Below are positions 1-9,260 of a DNA stretch of 64,000 nucleotides, piece by piece. The notes beneath the pieces were generated by a model. That model was not told the DNA's origin. It made no database searches and saw only the letters and a program-made list of their open reading frames with translations. The stretch comes from Rummeliibacillus stabekisii (lineage in GTDB: Bacteria > Bacillota > Bacilli > Bacillales_A > Planococcaceae): contig NZ_BJVD01000005.1 of the NCBI RefSeq assembly GCF_007988965.1, positions 1 through 64,000 of the forward strand, written 5' to 3'. The number at the start of each line of letters is the position of its first letter. Positions within the stretch are counted from its first letter, which is position 1. The translations under genes were made by a program, and so were the position numbers.

Positions 1-1
1 G

Positions 2-598
2 ACTGGTGTCTGTAGTAAGCTTGTAAGTGGAATGTATTTCAAAAAAGGAAATAGAGAATTTTATTCCTTAAACGGTTGGAGTATTGATTATGTTAATTAC
101 AGTGGAGAACCATTTTATTTTGGCTTTTCTTCGGGAGATGCAATAGGAAAAGCCTTTTTGACAAATACGAAAGAAAACATTAAAGGGAAAACAATGCATG
201 CAGCAAAAAAATTGAGTGTTTATAAATCAGCTAGCACTAAAGCAAAAAAAATTGTGACTATTAACCGATATAAGACATTAAAAGTTATCAGTGCAAATAG
301 TAATTGGGCTAAAGTCAAAGTGAATGGAAAGACAGGTTGGGTAACAAGAAAATATCTTGTAAATGAAGTAACAATTAGCGAAGTTAAAAAGGTAGTTACA
401 AAATATAAAACATATACAAGAGTAGATCCTACTTATGAAACTGGAAGGAAAGAACTAATAAACAAAGGTGAGGATGGATTGAAATATATCTATTACAAAA
501 CTAAATATAAAAATGGAAAGCAAGTTTCTAAGAAGCAGAAAATATGGACAGACGTAGTAAAGTATACACAAGATGAATATTACTTTATTGGTGAATAA
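2..598 (+). CDS. Secreted SH3b-domain protein, 5' end cut by window edge
   Basis: The reading frame is already open at base 2, and its first residues (TGVCSKLVSG) match residues inside the two downstream paralogues. The start and signal peptide therefore lie outside the window, and the ATG at 32 is internal. What is visible is the end of the shared two-cysteine N-terminal domain, then a bacterial SH3 domain (roughly KTMHAAKKLSVYKS to GKTGWVTRKYLVNE), then a basic, tyrosine-rich tail. SH3b domains of exported Bacillus proteins often bind peptidoglycan; that function is inferred. The gene is a patchwork: its start resembles the next paralogue (797-1600), its SH3b part is nearly identical to the third (1936-2745), and its tail mixes both. 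This suggests recombination between the copies. Confidence 0.85.
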   Translation, partial: TGVCSKLVSGMYFKKGNREFYSLNGWSIDYVNYSGEPFYFGFSSGDAIGKAFLTNTKENIKGKTMHAAKKLSVYKSASTKAKKIVTINRYKTLKVISANSNWAKVKVNGKTGWVTRKYLVNEVTISEVKKVVTKYKTYTRVDPTYETGRKELINKGEDGLKYIYYKTKYKNGKQVSKKQKIWTDVVKYTQDEYYFIGE

Positions 599-796
599 CT
601 AGTTTTTGAAAGAGAAAAAGATGGATATAAGTGTATAAAACCACCCCTAATTCTTTAAGCGACGTGCTTTTATTTTTTATTCCTCAGTTTCAAAGTAAGC
701 TATAATTCGGTAGTTGAATAATTTAATAGAGCGATTTTGTTCAATTGTAGAATATACTATATACTTTTGTTATATAAGGTAAAGGTGGATTCTATA

Positions 797-1600
797 TTGA
801 AAAACTCAAAGAAGACTAATTTTAAGAAGATTTTTGCACCAACTGTTATGGCAGGAGCTGTATTTTTATCAACTATAGGCTTAATGAACACAAATGTAAG
901 TGCAGAGATTAATAAAGATAATTATCTAGCAGATAATGAATGTACTATTGTGATTGATAAAGCTGACAACATCGTCAAAACAAATAAACCACAAAAAGCT
1001 ACTGGCGTCTGTAATAAGCTTGTAAGCGGAATGTATTTCAAAAAAGGAAAGAGAGAATTTTATTCCTTAAATGGTTGGAGAATTGATTATGTTAATTACA
1101 GTGGAGAACCATTCTATTTTGGCTTTTCTTCGGGAGATGCAATAGCAAAAGTCTTTCTTACAGATTCTAAGCAAAATGTCAAAGGAAAAACTATGCATGT
1201 AGCACCAACGAAATTGAGTGTTTATAAATCTCCAATAAAGAGTGCTAAAAAACTTACTACTGTAAAGCGATATAAAACTGTAGTTGTTAAAGATGTAAAA
1301 GGTACTTGGGCTAAAGTTGTAGCAAATGGTAAGACAGGATGGGTTTTAAGAAATTCCCTTGTGAATGAAGTGACAGTTACAGAAGTGAAAAAGATTATTA
1401 TTAAGTATAAGACTTACACGAGGTTAGACCCTACTTTAGAAACAGGAAAAAAGGTTTTGGCTAACAAAGGCCATGATGGTATAAAGTATACTTATTATAA
1501 AACAAAGTATAGAAATGGTAAGCAAGTTTCAAAGAAAAAGAAAATTTGGACTGATATAGCAGAACGTAAACAAGATGAATATTATCGTTTAGGAGAATAA
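797..1600 (+). CDS. Secreted SH3b-domain protein, second paralogue
   Basis: This encodes a 267-residue exported protein. I chose the TTG at 797 because an AAAGGTGG ribosome site sits at 781-788 and the third paralogue begins at the same place; the in-frame ATG at 737 has no such support. A signal peptide (basic start, hydrophobic core, cleavage near NVSA-E) is followed by a domain with two cysteines (CTIVIDK and ATGVC), then an SH3b domain (KTMHVAPTKLSVYKS to GKTGWVLRNSL), then a Lys/Tyr-rich tail ending in a KIWTD motif. The promoter-proximal sequence and leader resemble those of the third copy, so the duplicated unit includes its control region. A probable cell-wall-associated protein; its ligand is unknown. 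Confidence 0.88.
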   Translation: MKNSKKTNFKKIFAPTVMAGAVFLSTIGLMNTNVSAEINKDNYLADNECTIVIDKADNIVKTNKPQKATGVCNKLVSGMYFKKGKREFYSLNGWRIDYVNYSGEPFYFGFSSGDAIAKVFLTDSKQNVKGKTMHVAPTKLSVYKSPIKSAKKLTTVKRYKTVVVKDVKGTWAKVVANGKTGWVLRNSLVNEVTVTEVKKIIIKYKTYTRLDPTLETGKKVLANKGHDGIKYTYYKTKYRNGKQVSKKKKIWTDIAERKQDEYYRLGE

Positions 1601-1643
1601 TTGACGTAGAGAAAAGAAATTTTAAAATTAATATATTTCACTT

Positions 1644-1680
1644 AAAGGCACCCAACAAATTTTTGATGGTGTGCTTTTTT
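1644..1680 (+). terminator. Intrinsic terminator after second SH3b gene
   Basis: An imperfect GGCACC/GGTGTGC hairpin is followed by six T. A weaker related sequence follows the first copy near 640-675, so the terminator belongs to the duplicated unit. The rest of the gap to 1936 holds a leader similar to that of 797-1600 and no gene. Confidence 0.65.
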
Positions 1681-1935
1681 AATTAATCTTCCTCGGTTAC
1701 TAATAAAAGCTAAAATTTTAATAATTTAATGCAAAGTTTGGTGAGGTAAGCATAAATGATTATAAGCCATTTAGGATGTATTACTTAGCTTTATAAGCGG
1801 GCTAGTCATTTAAAAATGTATAGAGATTAGTATTAAGCACCAAAGAAGTTGAACTTCGGAACAAAATATTTTATGTTGTAAAATTATGGTATGTAATATA
1901 CACTATAGTTATATAATTAAAAGGTGGAATCTACT

Positions 1936-2745
1936 ATGGATAACTCAAAAAAGATAAAACTTAAAAAGACTTTAGTACCATCCGTTATGACGGGCGCTGT
2001 ATTTTTATCAACTTTAGGATTAATGAATACTAATGCTAGTGCAGAAATTAATAAATGGGGATATACTGCCCCAGAAGAATGCACTTTAGTGATTGATAAA
2101 GCTAAAAATTCAGCGAATAGCAAGCAATTCCAAAAATCAACAGGTGTATGTAAAAAATATATAGATGGTTATTACTATAAAAAAGGAAAAACCGAATTCT
2201 ATTCTTTGTATCATTGGAGAACTGATGAAATTAAATACAGTGGAGAACTCTTTTATTTAGCTTTTGGAACAACTGATGCAATGATGAGAGTCTTTTTAAC
2301 AAATACCAAAGAAAATATTAAAGGTAAAACTATGCATGCAGCAAAGAAATTGAGTGTTTATAAATCAGCTAGCACTAAAGCGAAGAAAATTGTGACTGTC
2401 GACCGATACAAGACATTAAAAGTTATTAGTACAAATGGTACTTGGGCTAAAGTTCAAGTAAATGGAAAGACAGGTTGGGTAACGAGAAAATATCTTGTTA
2501 ATGAAGTAACAATTAGTGAAGTTAAAAAGGTTGTTACTAAATATAAAGTAGAAAATTGGACTTCTGAACAAATACCAGTAGGTAAAACAGTACAAGAAGC
2601 AAAAGGGGAAGATGGATTAAAGTACATCTACTATAAAACTACTTATAAAAATGGTAAGTTAACGTCACCAAAGAAAAAAATATGGACAGATGTTATAAAT
2701 CGTACACAAAATGAAATTAATGTTACAGGAGTAGAAAATAATTAA
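1936..2745 (+). CDS. Secreted SH3b-domain protein, third paralogue
   Basis: This encodes a 269-residue exported protein. The ATG at 1936 is preceded by AAGGTGG at 1921-1927 with 8-nt spacing; the upstream GTG at 1924 overlaps that ribosome site and is rejected. The signal peptide ends near NASA-E. The shared two-cysteine domain follows (CTLVIDK, STGVC), then an SH3b domain nearly identical to that of the first copy, then a divergent tail that keeps the GEDGLKYIYYKT and KIWTDV motifs. It lies 18 nt upstream of the membrane-anchored relative at 2764. No wall-sorting LPXTG motif or membrane anchor is visible, so retention would be through SH3b binding or release to the medium (inference). Confidence 0.88.
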   Translation: MDNSKKIKLKKTLVPSVMTGAVFLSTLGLMNTNASAEINKWGYTAPEECTLVIDKAKNSANSKQFQKSTGVCKKYIDGYYYKKGKTEFYSLYHWRTDEIKYSGELFYLAFGTTDAMMRVFLTNTKENIKGKTMHAAKKLSVYKSASTKAKKIVTVDRYKTLKVISTNGTWAKVQVNGKTGWVTRKYLVNEVTISEVKKVVTKYKVENWTSEQIPVGKTVQEAKGEDGLKYIYYKTTYKNGKLTSPKKKIWTDVINRTQNEINVTGVENN

Positions 2746-2763
2746 TTGGAAGAAGGGGAATGA

Positions 2764-3462
2764 ATGAAAAACTTCTTTAAATTAAAAGCGCCCATTATTA
2801 TGATGGGGTGCTTTTTTTTGTTCACACAAAGACCTTTTAATGTCCAAGCAGTAATCTCAGAAGATATTACAGATCAAGAGATAAAGTTAGCAAAAGCTTG
2901 TACATTAATCATTGATGCAAATAAGCATATTGGGGAGATAAAAAAATTTGCCGAAGCAGAGGGTAGTTGTAACGGACAGGTGCAAGGCTATTATTTAAAG
3001 GCAAACGATTCTTTCAATATAAGGGGTGCAATTAACGAATTTGTGAATTTCAATGGTGAAAAATTTAATTTCCTAATTGAGCCTTCAGGATCTTTAGCAA
3101 TTGTAACAGTTAAGCTCATTGAGCCCATAAAACCAACAATACATACTAAGAAAAGGAAAGGGAATTTAGTAAATTATAAAGAAAAACATCAAACAGTTTT
3201 TGATATTAATGAGTATTTAGAGGAAAACCAAAAAGCAAGTGCAAGCGAGGAAGAAGATGCTATAAAATCTAGTGATCAAGTAACGAAAGAGAACAAATAC
3301 GAAAAAAAAGTAAGTGTTGAGGAGAAAAAAGAAAGACAACCTAAAAATAAATTTTCAGCCATTTCAATGGTTGTGGATTTATTAATCATATTAGCTATTA
3401 TCGTAGTATTATGTGCTAGTTATTTTATTTTTAAAAACTTAAAGAATTATAAGGGAGAATAA
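2764..3462 (+). CDS. Exported membrane-anchored protein with the two-cysteine domain
   Basis: This 232-residue protein has a short signal peptide (MKNFFKLKAPIIMMGCFFLF, cleavage near VQA). The N-terminal domain seen in the SH3b paralogues follows (ACTLIIDANKH, AEGSC, FNFLIE). There is no SH3b domain; instead a charged Lys/Glu-rich stalk leads to one C-terminal membrane helix (VVDLLIILAIIVVLCASYFIF) and a short basic tail. It is therefore likely a type I membrane protein displaying the domain outside the cell. The ribosome site AAGGGG lies 7 nt before the ATG. The next gene starts 2 nt after its stop, so the two are an operon. Its first codons coincide with a terminator-like hairpin (2784-2819). 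Confidence 0.85.
   Translation: MKNFFKLKAPIIMMGCFFLFTQRPFNVQAVISEDITDQEIKLAKACTLIIDANKHIGEIKKFAEAEGSCNGQVQGYYLKANDSFNIRGAINEFVNFNGEKFNFLIEPSGSLAIVTVKLIEPIKPTIHTKKRKGNLVNYKEKHQTVFDINEYLEENQKASASEEEDAIKSSDQVTKENKYEKKVSVEEKKERQPKNKFSAISMVVDLLIILAIIVVLCASYFIFKNLKNYKGE
2784..2819 (+). terminator. Terminator-like hairpin inside a signal-peptide coding region
   Basis: AAAAGCGCCCAT pairs with ATGGGGTGCTTTT and runs into eight T, so it looks like an intrinsic terminator, yet it lies in codons 7-19 of the gene at 2764. The preceding paralogues carry terminators at the equivalent downstream place, so this may be the third copy's terminator captured as coding sequence, or an attenuator for the operon. 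Confidence 0.55.
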
Positions 3463-3464
3463 AT

Positions 3465-6400
3465 ATGAAAAAACTAAAATTTTTCTTAATGTTTTTTGCT
3501 GTGTTTTTTTCATATTGGTTTATTCATAATATAAATGCTTCAGCATTAGCGTCAGATCCTTATGAAGTGCCGGCAGCGGTAAAGAAAGATTGGTTAAATA
3601 AGGATATTGAAGTCGGTGATAAATCTTATAAAATGGAAACCGGAAAAAACCTTTCGTATGATATATATAACAATAAATTTACTAAAGGCGGATATGACAT
3701 AGTTGAGAATAAGAAATGGACTGGCGGTAAAGCAGTGCAGTATATACGTTTCTATGGATGGGCAGTAAACTTTGGATATACAGCACACTCTAATACAAAT
3801 CATGAAACCTATATTGGAGCGGTCAAAAATGGAACCAATGAGAGAAAAATATTTGCTACTGTTTCTAAAAAAGATAGTAAGGGAGAGTACTATGATGCAA
3901 CATGGGATTTAGCATACAACCGAGCTCACGTACCAGCAGGTCAACTTTGGAATGAATGTCCCGCTGGTACAAAGAACAAAGATAACCTTACTTGTAATAT
4001 GCGGTATAAAAATGCAATCTTTACTGCTTATGTTCCAATAGAAAAGCTCTTTCCTGATACAACCAAATCGGCAACATGGCAATTATATTTAATTAAACGC
4101 GTAAATAACCATGTGGTTTATACAAGATTATTTATCCCATTTAAATTCAAGGCAAAAAATTATGGGTTAGGACAAATCGAAATGACTAGTGGTGTGAATG
4201 CTGATATTCTAACCATGAACTCCTATCCAGTTATCAAACGTACAGCTGCTCGTAAGAACGAGTCTGGTGCTCAGAAAGGCTATTTTAGTGAATTAGTTAG
4301 GTATAGAATGGTAGACGCAAACGAAAAAAAAATTCCTATCTGGTATGGGGTTAATACAAATTCGCCAGCCCCTAAAGTACGTTGGGCAGCTTCAGCCTAT
4401 TGGACCTTTGGCGGAGAACAAGCTACATTTAAGTATAAACCAACGTTTAAACCTTCAGTGAAGTTAGCAGTAAATGGGGAAATGTGCATAGGCAAAAATC
4501 AAACACCAGCTGTTAATGTGGTAACTGGGAAAGGGGATAAAAAAAAGCTAAAAACAACTGATTCATCATTGAAATGGACATCCTCAAATACAAAAGTTAT
4601 TCAAATTAAAGAGGGAGTTTTATATGCTAAAGGTAAAGGGATTAGTAAAATAAAAGTAACTTATCATGATTCTTATCTAAAAAAGGATTATAGTAAATCT
4701 GCTTCTGTAACTGTTAAAAATTGTGACACGCCACCACCTCCACCACCTACAGGCTCTTGTAAAGTTACTATAGAAACACCCACTATCGCCTCTAAGAAAG
4801 AGTTAGATGCAGCCAAACCTACAACAGCAGGTTCAATCAGTGCGGAAGATGGCTATGACGTTTCACAAGGTATACCAGTTACTGAACAGCTTAAAACTCA
4901 AGCAAGTAGTGAGAGATATATCTTTAAACAACGTTTCCAAAACAAAACGGGAAATGTCATTCTTAAAGTAGATGTAGCTAAAACCTATAATTTGAAATGG
5001 ACAGAGGAAAAGAAAGATTCTTCTGGTGTAATAACATCGGAGAATAAAACAGAAGAGAAACAAGTGAAAAAGACAGTAACCTTAAAAAGATCGTATAGTT
5101 ATTGGGATATTGGCAAACTACAATTCTATAAACTAAATGATATAAATCTATTCAATTACGCGTTAGTTGATCAAGTAAGTACGTTAGCATTTGAGGAAGA
5201 TATTGACGCAGAAGCAGCTAATGAACCTGATTATAAACTACACGTCACTGCACCTGAATGCGATTTAATTGATTTAGGTAAGAAGGAGATTGATGGTGGA
5301 AAATCAAAACCTGCTGTTCCTGATGAAGATTTCATGAAAGAAGCAGATAAAAAAATAGGGAAAGCAAAAGTTAAAAATGACTTTGTAAGTATTGAGGGTA
5401 ACATCATCATGGATGAAACAGAGACGGAAGAAAAAGCTCCTACTCCTAAAGATATTCCAAAAGCCAATAAAGTAGATTTAACAGAGAGAAATATCGTAAT
5501 ACCAGATGATCGAGTAAACTGGTTGAAATCTCCAACACAAGGTAAAACGTGGTATTCTCGCATGATAGATATTGGCGGAGAACCTGGGGATGCTACAACT
5601 CGCGGAGATTCATCTGCTGATAGTGGTGACACAGAAAGTGGCAGTACTGTTGAAGATAACGAAACAGAAAGCAACGTGGGGGATGGAGAACCTGTAAATG
5701 ACGATGACCAATGGTACGAGGAAGATGATGAAGGAGACGGAGATGCAGGAGAGAATGATGGCGATGAAACAGTAGATGACTCGAATAATAATCTCGAAGA
5801 AGATGACGACGCTAATGATGATGGCTTAGAATTTGAGTTCTCTGTAAACCCTGTCACAATCCATACACCAATTGTTTTACATGGTAACACAAGTGATGAA
5901 GTGAATTTTGATCAACGTATTGACCGCTCTTTACATGATAAAAACGCATTAATTTTAGATCGTCAATTTACTGTAAATCTCTCTGCTAATGGCAGCCACA
6001 GAAGTATCCCTGGTTATGGCACTAGAGATTACTCAAAGTACGTAAGCTACAAAGAAGTCAAGTTTCCTTTCGATGTCTACAATTCATCTAAAACTGTATT
6101 TTATCCAGCGAACACTTGGATTAAAATATCAGCAGATACAACATCTATGAATTATCACTTACCGATTTGGATACCTGAAGGTAAGTACACAATTGATTTT
6201 AGAGAATATGCAATTAATGCACCTTCAGGGAATGAAGGAAAGCAATCAACCGCTAATACAACTATTCCTTTAAGTGGATATAGCGTATCCCCAGCAGGTA
6301 GCAATTCAGCTGCTCATATGGTAACTGATAGTAAAACCATTGACGTTATTGGTCGTGTCTATGATTTCCGGGTAACAGATGTGACGGATTATAACTGGGA

Positions 6401-7403
6401 AAATGTTTTCCGTACAAAATCGGGATCAGTTGAGCATAGCAATAACTACTTCTGGGTTGGAGATAAAAACCGAGATGGCGAAAATAGAGGTAATAATCCA
6501 GCTGTAACTTTACCGATTGCACAAGGTAAACATACTGCAGGAATTAAAAACGTAGCAGTTAAAACAGGTTATAGCTTCAAATTTGATTTTAAGACGATGG
6601 GTAATATGTTTGGCAAATCAGATGCAATCCGAATTACACCGAAATTCTATTTTGTCGATAAAAAGGGCCAAAATCGTCGTGAAGTTGACCTTTATTATCA
6701 TGGTAAGAATGACTTCTTTGTAAAAGTTGGCTCAAACGAGGACAAGACTTATAGAACAGTTAAATTGAATGATCCATATAGAAATATCAGTACAGATGAT
6801 TTAACCTTAACGGCTGATTACTATTATCGCCATGCTGCTGATTTTGATTTAACTGATAAAGTGAACGGTATGTATTATTCTTCTTTCATACGTAATTACA
6901 TTCGTAAAGATACAAAAGAAGAAACTATAACTGGACCATATGGTTGGCAAATTTTAAATAAAAATTTAAGAAATTATATTGGCCCTAAGAAAGAAAATGT
7001 TCCATCGACAGGTACTATGATTCCTAAAGAGGATACAATCCGCAGTGAGCAAAAGTGGTACAGTGAATATAGCCTGCCTGCAAAAGTATATGCGGTGGAT
7101 AAAAACGTGAACGTCGCGAATATGGGATTAATGACAAGACTATCTGAAGATTCGTCAGTGTTCTTGAAAAATGGTTATATAATTGTGAATTTTGATATCC
7201 AAACTATTCGCAATGGAAATTTAAATAAACCTTATCTAAGTTATGTAAATGGCAATGTATCAAATCAATGGAAGCGGGAAGGGTTCAAATATAATTATGT
7301 AGATCCTTATAACTCCAACTTCACTTTGAAAGATGGGGACGTTGTATTCTACCATGCAGATAAATCAGCAAATGATGACTGGAATTCTAGTGTTACTCAT
7401 TAA
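3465..7403 (+). CDS. Large secreted surface protein (1312 aa) with Ig-like and acidic regions
   Basis: This is an exported protein with a signal peptide over about residues 1-29 (cleavage near NASA). A first module of some 300 residues, rich in Trp and Tyr, shows no family I can name firmly. A bacterial Ig-like (BIG2-type) domain follows at about 335-420 (LKWTSSNTKV, GKGISKIKV), then a poly-proline linker at about 423-429. A second module precedes a very acidic Asp/Glu/Gly/Ser segment at about 700-790, and a long C-terminal beta-rich region ends the protein. There is no LPXTG motif or terminal membrane helix, so attachment is unclear. It starts 2 nt after 2764-3462 and is likely co-transcribed. 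Its role may be adhesion or matrix formation, but that is a guess. Confidence 0.85.
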   Translation: MKKLKFFLMFFAVFFSYWFIHNINASALASDPYEVPAAVKKDWLNKDIEVGDKSYKMETGKNLSYDIYNNKFTKGGYDIVENKKWTGGKAVQYIRFYGWAVNFGYTAHSNTNHETYIGAVKNGTNERKIFATVSKKDSKGEYYDATWDLAYNRAHVPAGQLWNECPAGTKNKDNLTCNMRYKNAIFTAYVPIEKLFPDTTKSATWQLYLIKRVNNHVVYTRLFIPFKFKAKNYGLGQIEMTSGVNADILTMNSYPVIKRTAARKNESGAQKGYFSELVRYRMVDANEKKIPIWYGVNTNSPAPKVRWAASAYWTFGGEQATFKYKPTFKPSVKLAVNGEMCIGKNQTPAVNVVTGKGDKKKLKTTDSSLKWTSSNTKVIQIKEGVLYAKGKGISKIKVTYHDSYLKKDYSKSASVTVKNCDTPPPPPPTGSCKVTIETPTIASKKELDAAKPTTAGSISAEDGYDVSQGIPVTEQLKTQASSERYIFKQRFQNKTGNVILKVDVAKTYNLKWTEEKKDSSGVITSENKTEEKQVKKTVTLKRSYSYWDIGKLQFYKLNDINLFNYALVDQVSTLAFEEDIDAEAANEPDYKLHVTAPECDLIDLGKKEIDGGKSKPAVPDEDFMKEADKKIGKAKVKNDFVSIEGNIIMDETETEEKAPTPKDIPKANKVDLTERNIVIPDDRVNWLKSPTQGKTWYSRMIDIGGEPGDATTRGDSSADSGDTESGSTVEDNETESNVGDGEPVNDDDQWYEEDDEGDGDAGENDGDETVDDSNNNLEEDDDANDDGLEFEFSVNPVTIHTPIVLHGNTSDEVNFDQRIDRSLHDKNALILDRQFTVNLSANGSHRSIPGYGTRDYSKYVSYKEVKFPFDVYNSSKTVFYPANTWIKISADTTSMNYHLPIWIPEGKYTIDFREYAINAPSGNEGKQSTANTTIPLSGYSVSPAGSNSAAHMVTDSKTIDVIGRVYDFRVTDVTDYNWENVFRTKSGSVEHSNNYFWVGDKNRDGENRGNNPAVTLPIAQGKHTAGIKNVAVKTGYSFKFDFKTMGNMFGKSDAIRITPKFYFVDKKGQNRREVDLYYHGKNDFFVKVGSNEDKTYRTVKLNDPYRNISTDDLTLTADYYYRHAADFDLTDKVNGMYYSSFIRNYIRKDTKEETITGPYGWQILNKNLRNYIGPKKENVPSTGTMIPKEDTIRSEQKWYSEYSLPAKVYAVDKNVNVANMGLMTRLSEDSSVFLKNGYIIVNFDIQTIRNGNLNKPYLSYVNGNVSNQWKREGFKYNYVDPYNSNFTLKDGDVVFYHADKSANDDWNSSVTH

Positions 7404-7410
7404 TTAGCTA

Positions 7411-7455
7411 AAAGCACCTTATGTTAGGTATATACTTAACATGAGGTGCTTTTTT
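7411..7455 (+). terminator. Intrinsic terminator after the large surface protein
   Basis: AAAGCACCTTATGTTA pairs with TTAACATGAGGTGCTTT and is followed by a T run. It closes the surface-protein operon. Confidence 0.85.
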
Positions 7456-7465
7456 AGGTAATATA

Positions 7466-7687
7466 TTGAATCTATCAATATTCTTAGATGAATTGTGGAC
7501 AAGATACAAGGTTCTCCAAGGGCATGGTCTAGTGCTATAGCTGGGAAAGACAATTTTTAGACGCGATATCTATAGAGAGTTTTCATCGGGATCTTTGCTC
7601 CATTTTAATCATTTTGAAGAAATAAGTGACCAGTTAATGAAACATTACGAAATAAATGTATGGCAATTGTATGGCTTGGCTTTTTAA
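7466..7687 (+). pseudogene. Decayed reading frame with an in-frame amber stop
   Basis: From a TTG at 7466 a 74-codon frame runs to TAA at 7687, interrupted only by TAG at 7538-7540 (codon 25). The translation looks protein-like on both sides of the stop (for example FLDELWTRYK before it and GKTIFRRDIYREF after it). I do not recognise the family. No ribosome site is visible, so this is most likely a gene remnant. Confidence 0.4.
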
Positions 7688-7739
7688 AAAACATCTACCA
7701 ATTGGAAAATTAGGCTCTGTACCTAATCTTACAATTAAT

Positions 7740-8297
7740 TTAATGATTCAATCGAATATACTCTTTTAAAAAATCTATTACCTTAGGCAAGATCAACCCT
7801 AAAGTTGGAGTTAAAACACTTACTATATTAACAATAGTAAACAAAAAGTTATTTTTAGACCTTTTACTTTGTGAAATTTTATAAATAGAATAAAAGGCAC
7901 ATCCAACCCCTATAACAAGAAAACAAAAACAAAATATGCTTAATATTAAATTAGATGTTATTTCTTTTAACATCAAACCAGAAAAAACAAATCCAACTCC
8001 TGCAAACATAGATCCTAACGGACTCTTTTGAGTAGATAACTGAATTCCTCCAAAAAAACACCCTATTACTAAAAAACAAATCCCAATAAATCTACACCAT
8101 TTAGGAAAATCAAAATATGAGTAGGTAAAGTATAAAAGTAATGAAGCACCTAGAGTACATCCAATAATAAACCATCCCATAGCATCATTATCTATTTGAT
8201 TATTACTACCCTTTTGTTGTTCAATCATTTTCATATCTCTTTCTTCCAGATTTTCTTCAATAGATGATTCTTTTCTTTCTTTTTTACTTTCTTGCAT
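7740..8297 (-). CDS. Membrane protein, about five helices, unknown function
   Basis: This 185-residue protein starts at the ATG whose complement is 8295-8297; AAAGGTGG lies about 9 nt upstream. The GTG at 8309 overlaps that ribosome site and is rejected. A charged cytoplasmic N-terminus of about 45 residues (Lys/Glu rich) is followed by four or five hydrophobic helices (GWFIIGCTLGASLLLYF, FIGICFLVIGCFFGG, FAGVGFVFSGLML, ILSIFCFCFLVIGVGCAFY, LTPTLGLILPKVI). It stands alone on the minus strand between plus-strand genes. No motif points to transport or signalling. Confidence 0.7.
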   Translation of the reverse strand: MQESKKERKESSIEENLEERDMKMIEQQKGSNNQIDNDAMGWFIIGCTLGASLLLYFTYSYFDFPKWCRFIGICFLVIGCFFGGIQLSTQKSPLGSMFAGVGFVFSGLMLKEITSNLILSIFCFCFLVIGVGCAFYSIYKISQSKRSKNNFLFTIVNIVSVLTPTLGLILPKVIDFLKEYIRLNH

Positions 8298-9260
8298 TTT
8301 TAATTCCACCTTTGCGTGTAAACAATATATATTTATCTGATTATTCCTTTATTTTTTCACTAAGATATAGTATATAAAAGATGATAATAATTCAAAATGG
8401 TAAATTTTATTCTGTTACTTCCTCTAACTAAAAATGATTTACGAAGCCTGAAACCATCGGGACTGTAAAGAAGTGTAAAACAAGACTTCAAGAATTTTAG
8501 AGCCGGGGATATGGTCCATGTATTAATTAATTTGCATTATTTGAAACATTTATGAACACAATATTTCCTCTTCTGATCCATCCCTTTTGCGTTGTATATA
8601 AAATAAACTATTCCCCCCAATACCTCCTTTTGTTTGGCATGGCAACATCCTCCTTCATTTTATAAGGGTGAGGCCATGTTAACACTTCAGATGGCTTCGA
8701 CGTAAGCCATCGCCCTGTATAGTACTTTTATTTTATCCGTAAATTAATCTTTTTCCTAGATTATATATAGAACTTTCCAATCAATTGTTAACAAATATTA
8801 TTGATAACTGGGTAAACAGCAAGACCTTAACATCAATAAATATATCAAGGACTTATTATAGTCTCCAACATAGATTATTAGGACAGTACAGCAAGGCTCC
8901 ACAGTCACGATAGATAGTGTTGGGAAAGGTAGGGAATGAAATGAAAGGAAAAATTAATAATATAAGTTAATAAGTAAGATTACGTCTAGTTAAGTCTCTT
9001 TGCAATTTATTATTTATAAATACTTTGAAGGAAATATAGGAAGGAGGGGACCTCTCTACACTGTCGTCTAGCTTATAAATTAAATGTTAATTTAGAAGAG
9101 AATCCTCAAGCAGAACTGTATTTATTAGGAGCTCTTGTATTAAGGATAAATAAAAAGGAGTGATAGCAGTAAATAGAACAGGAAAATAGAACTTTCTGTC
9201 GAATAAATACATTAAAGGAGTTAACAAGAAGGAAAAAATTAGTTAGAGGAGTAGTTAAGA
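8298..9260. other. Long gap with hairpins and a short remnant frame
   Basis: There is no convincing gene in about 960 nt. A perfect hairpin lies at 8690-8711 (GATGGCTT / AAGCCATC), beside a longer imperfect one anchored by CATGG near 8638 and CCATG near 8674. On the minus strand near 8593-8641 a very short frame follows a good ribosome site (MPNKRRYWGE, then stop). From about 9029 to 9163 (plus) an open frame without a start reads LAYKLNVNLEENPQAELYLL at its core and looks like the tail of a lost gene. Confidence 0.5.

Noticed and set aside
5231-5890. Long minus-strand frame (219 codons)
   Set aside because: It is antisense to the acidic Asp/Glu codons of the surface protein, which read as Ser/Pro on the other strand, and has no ribosome site.
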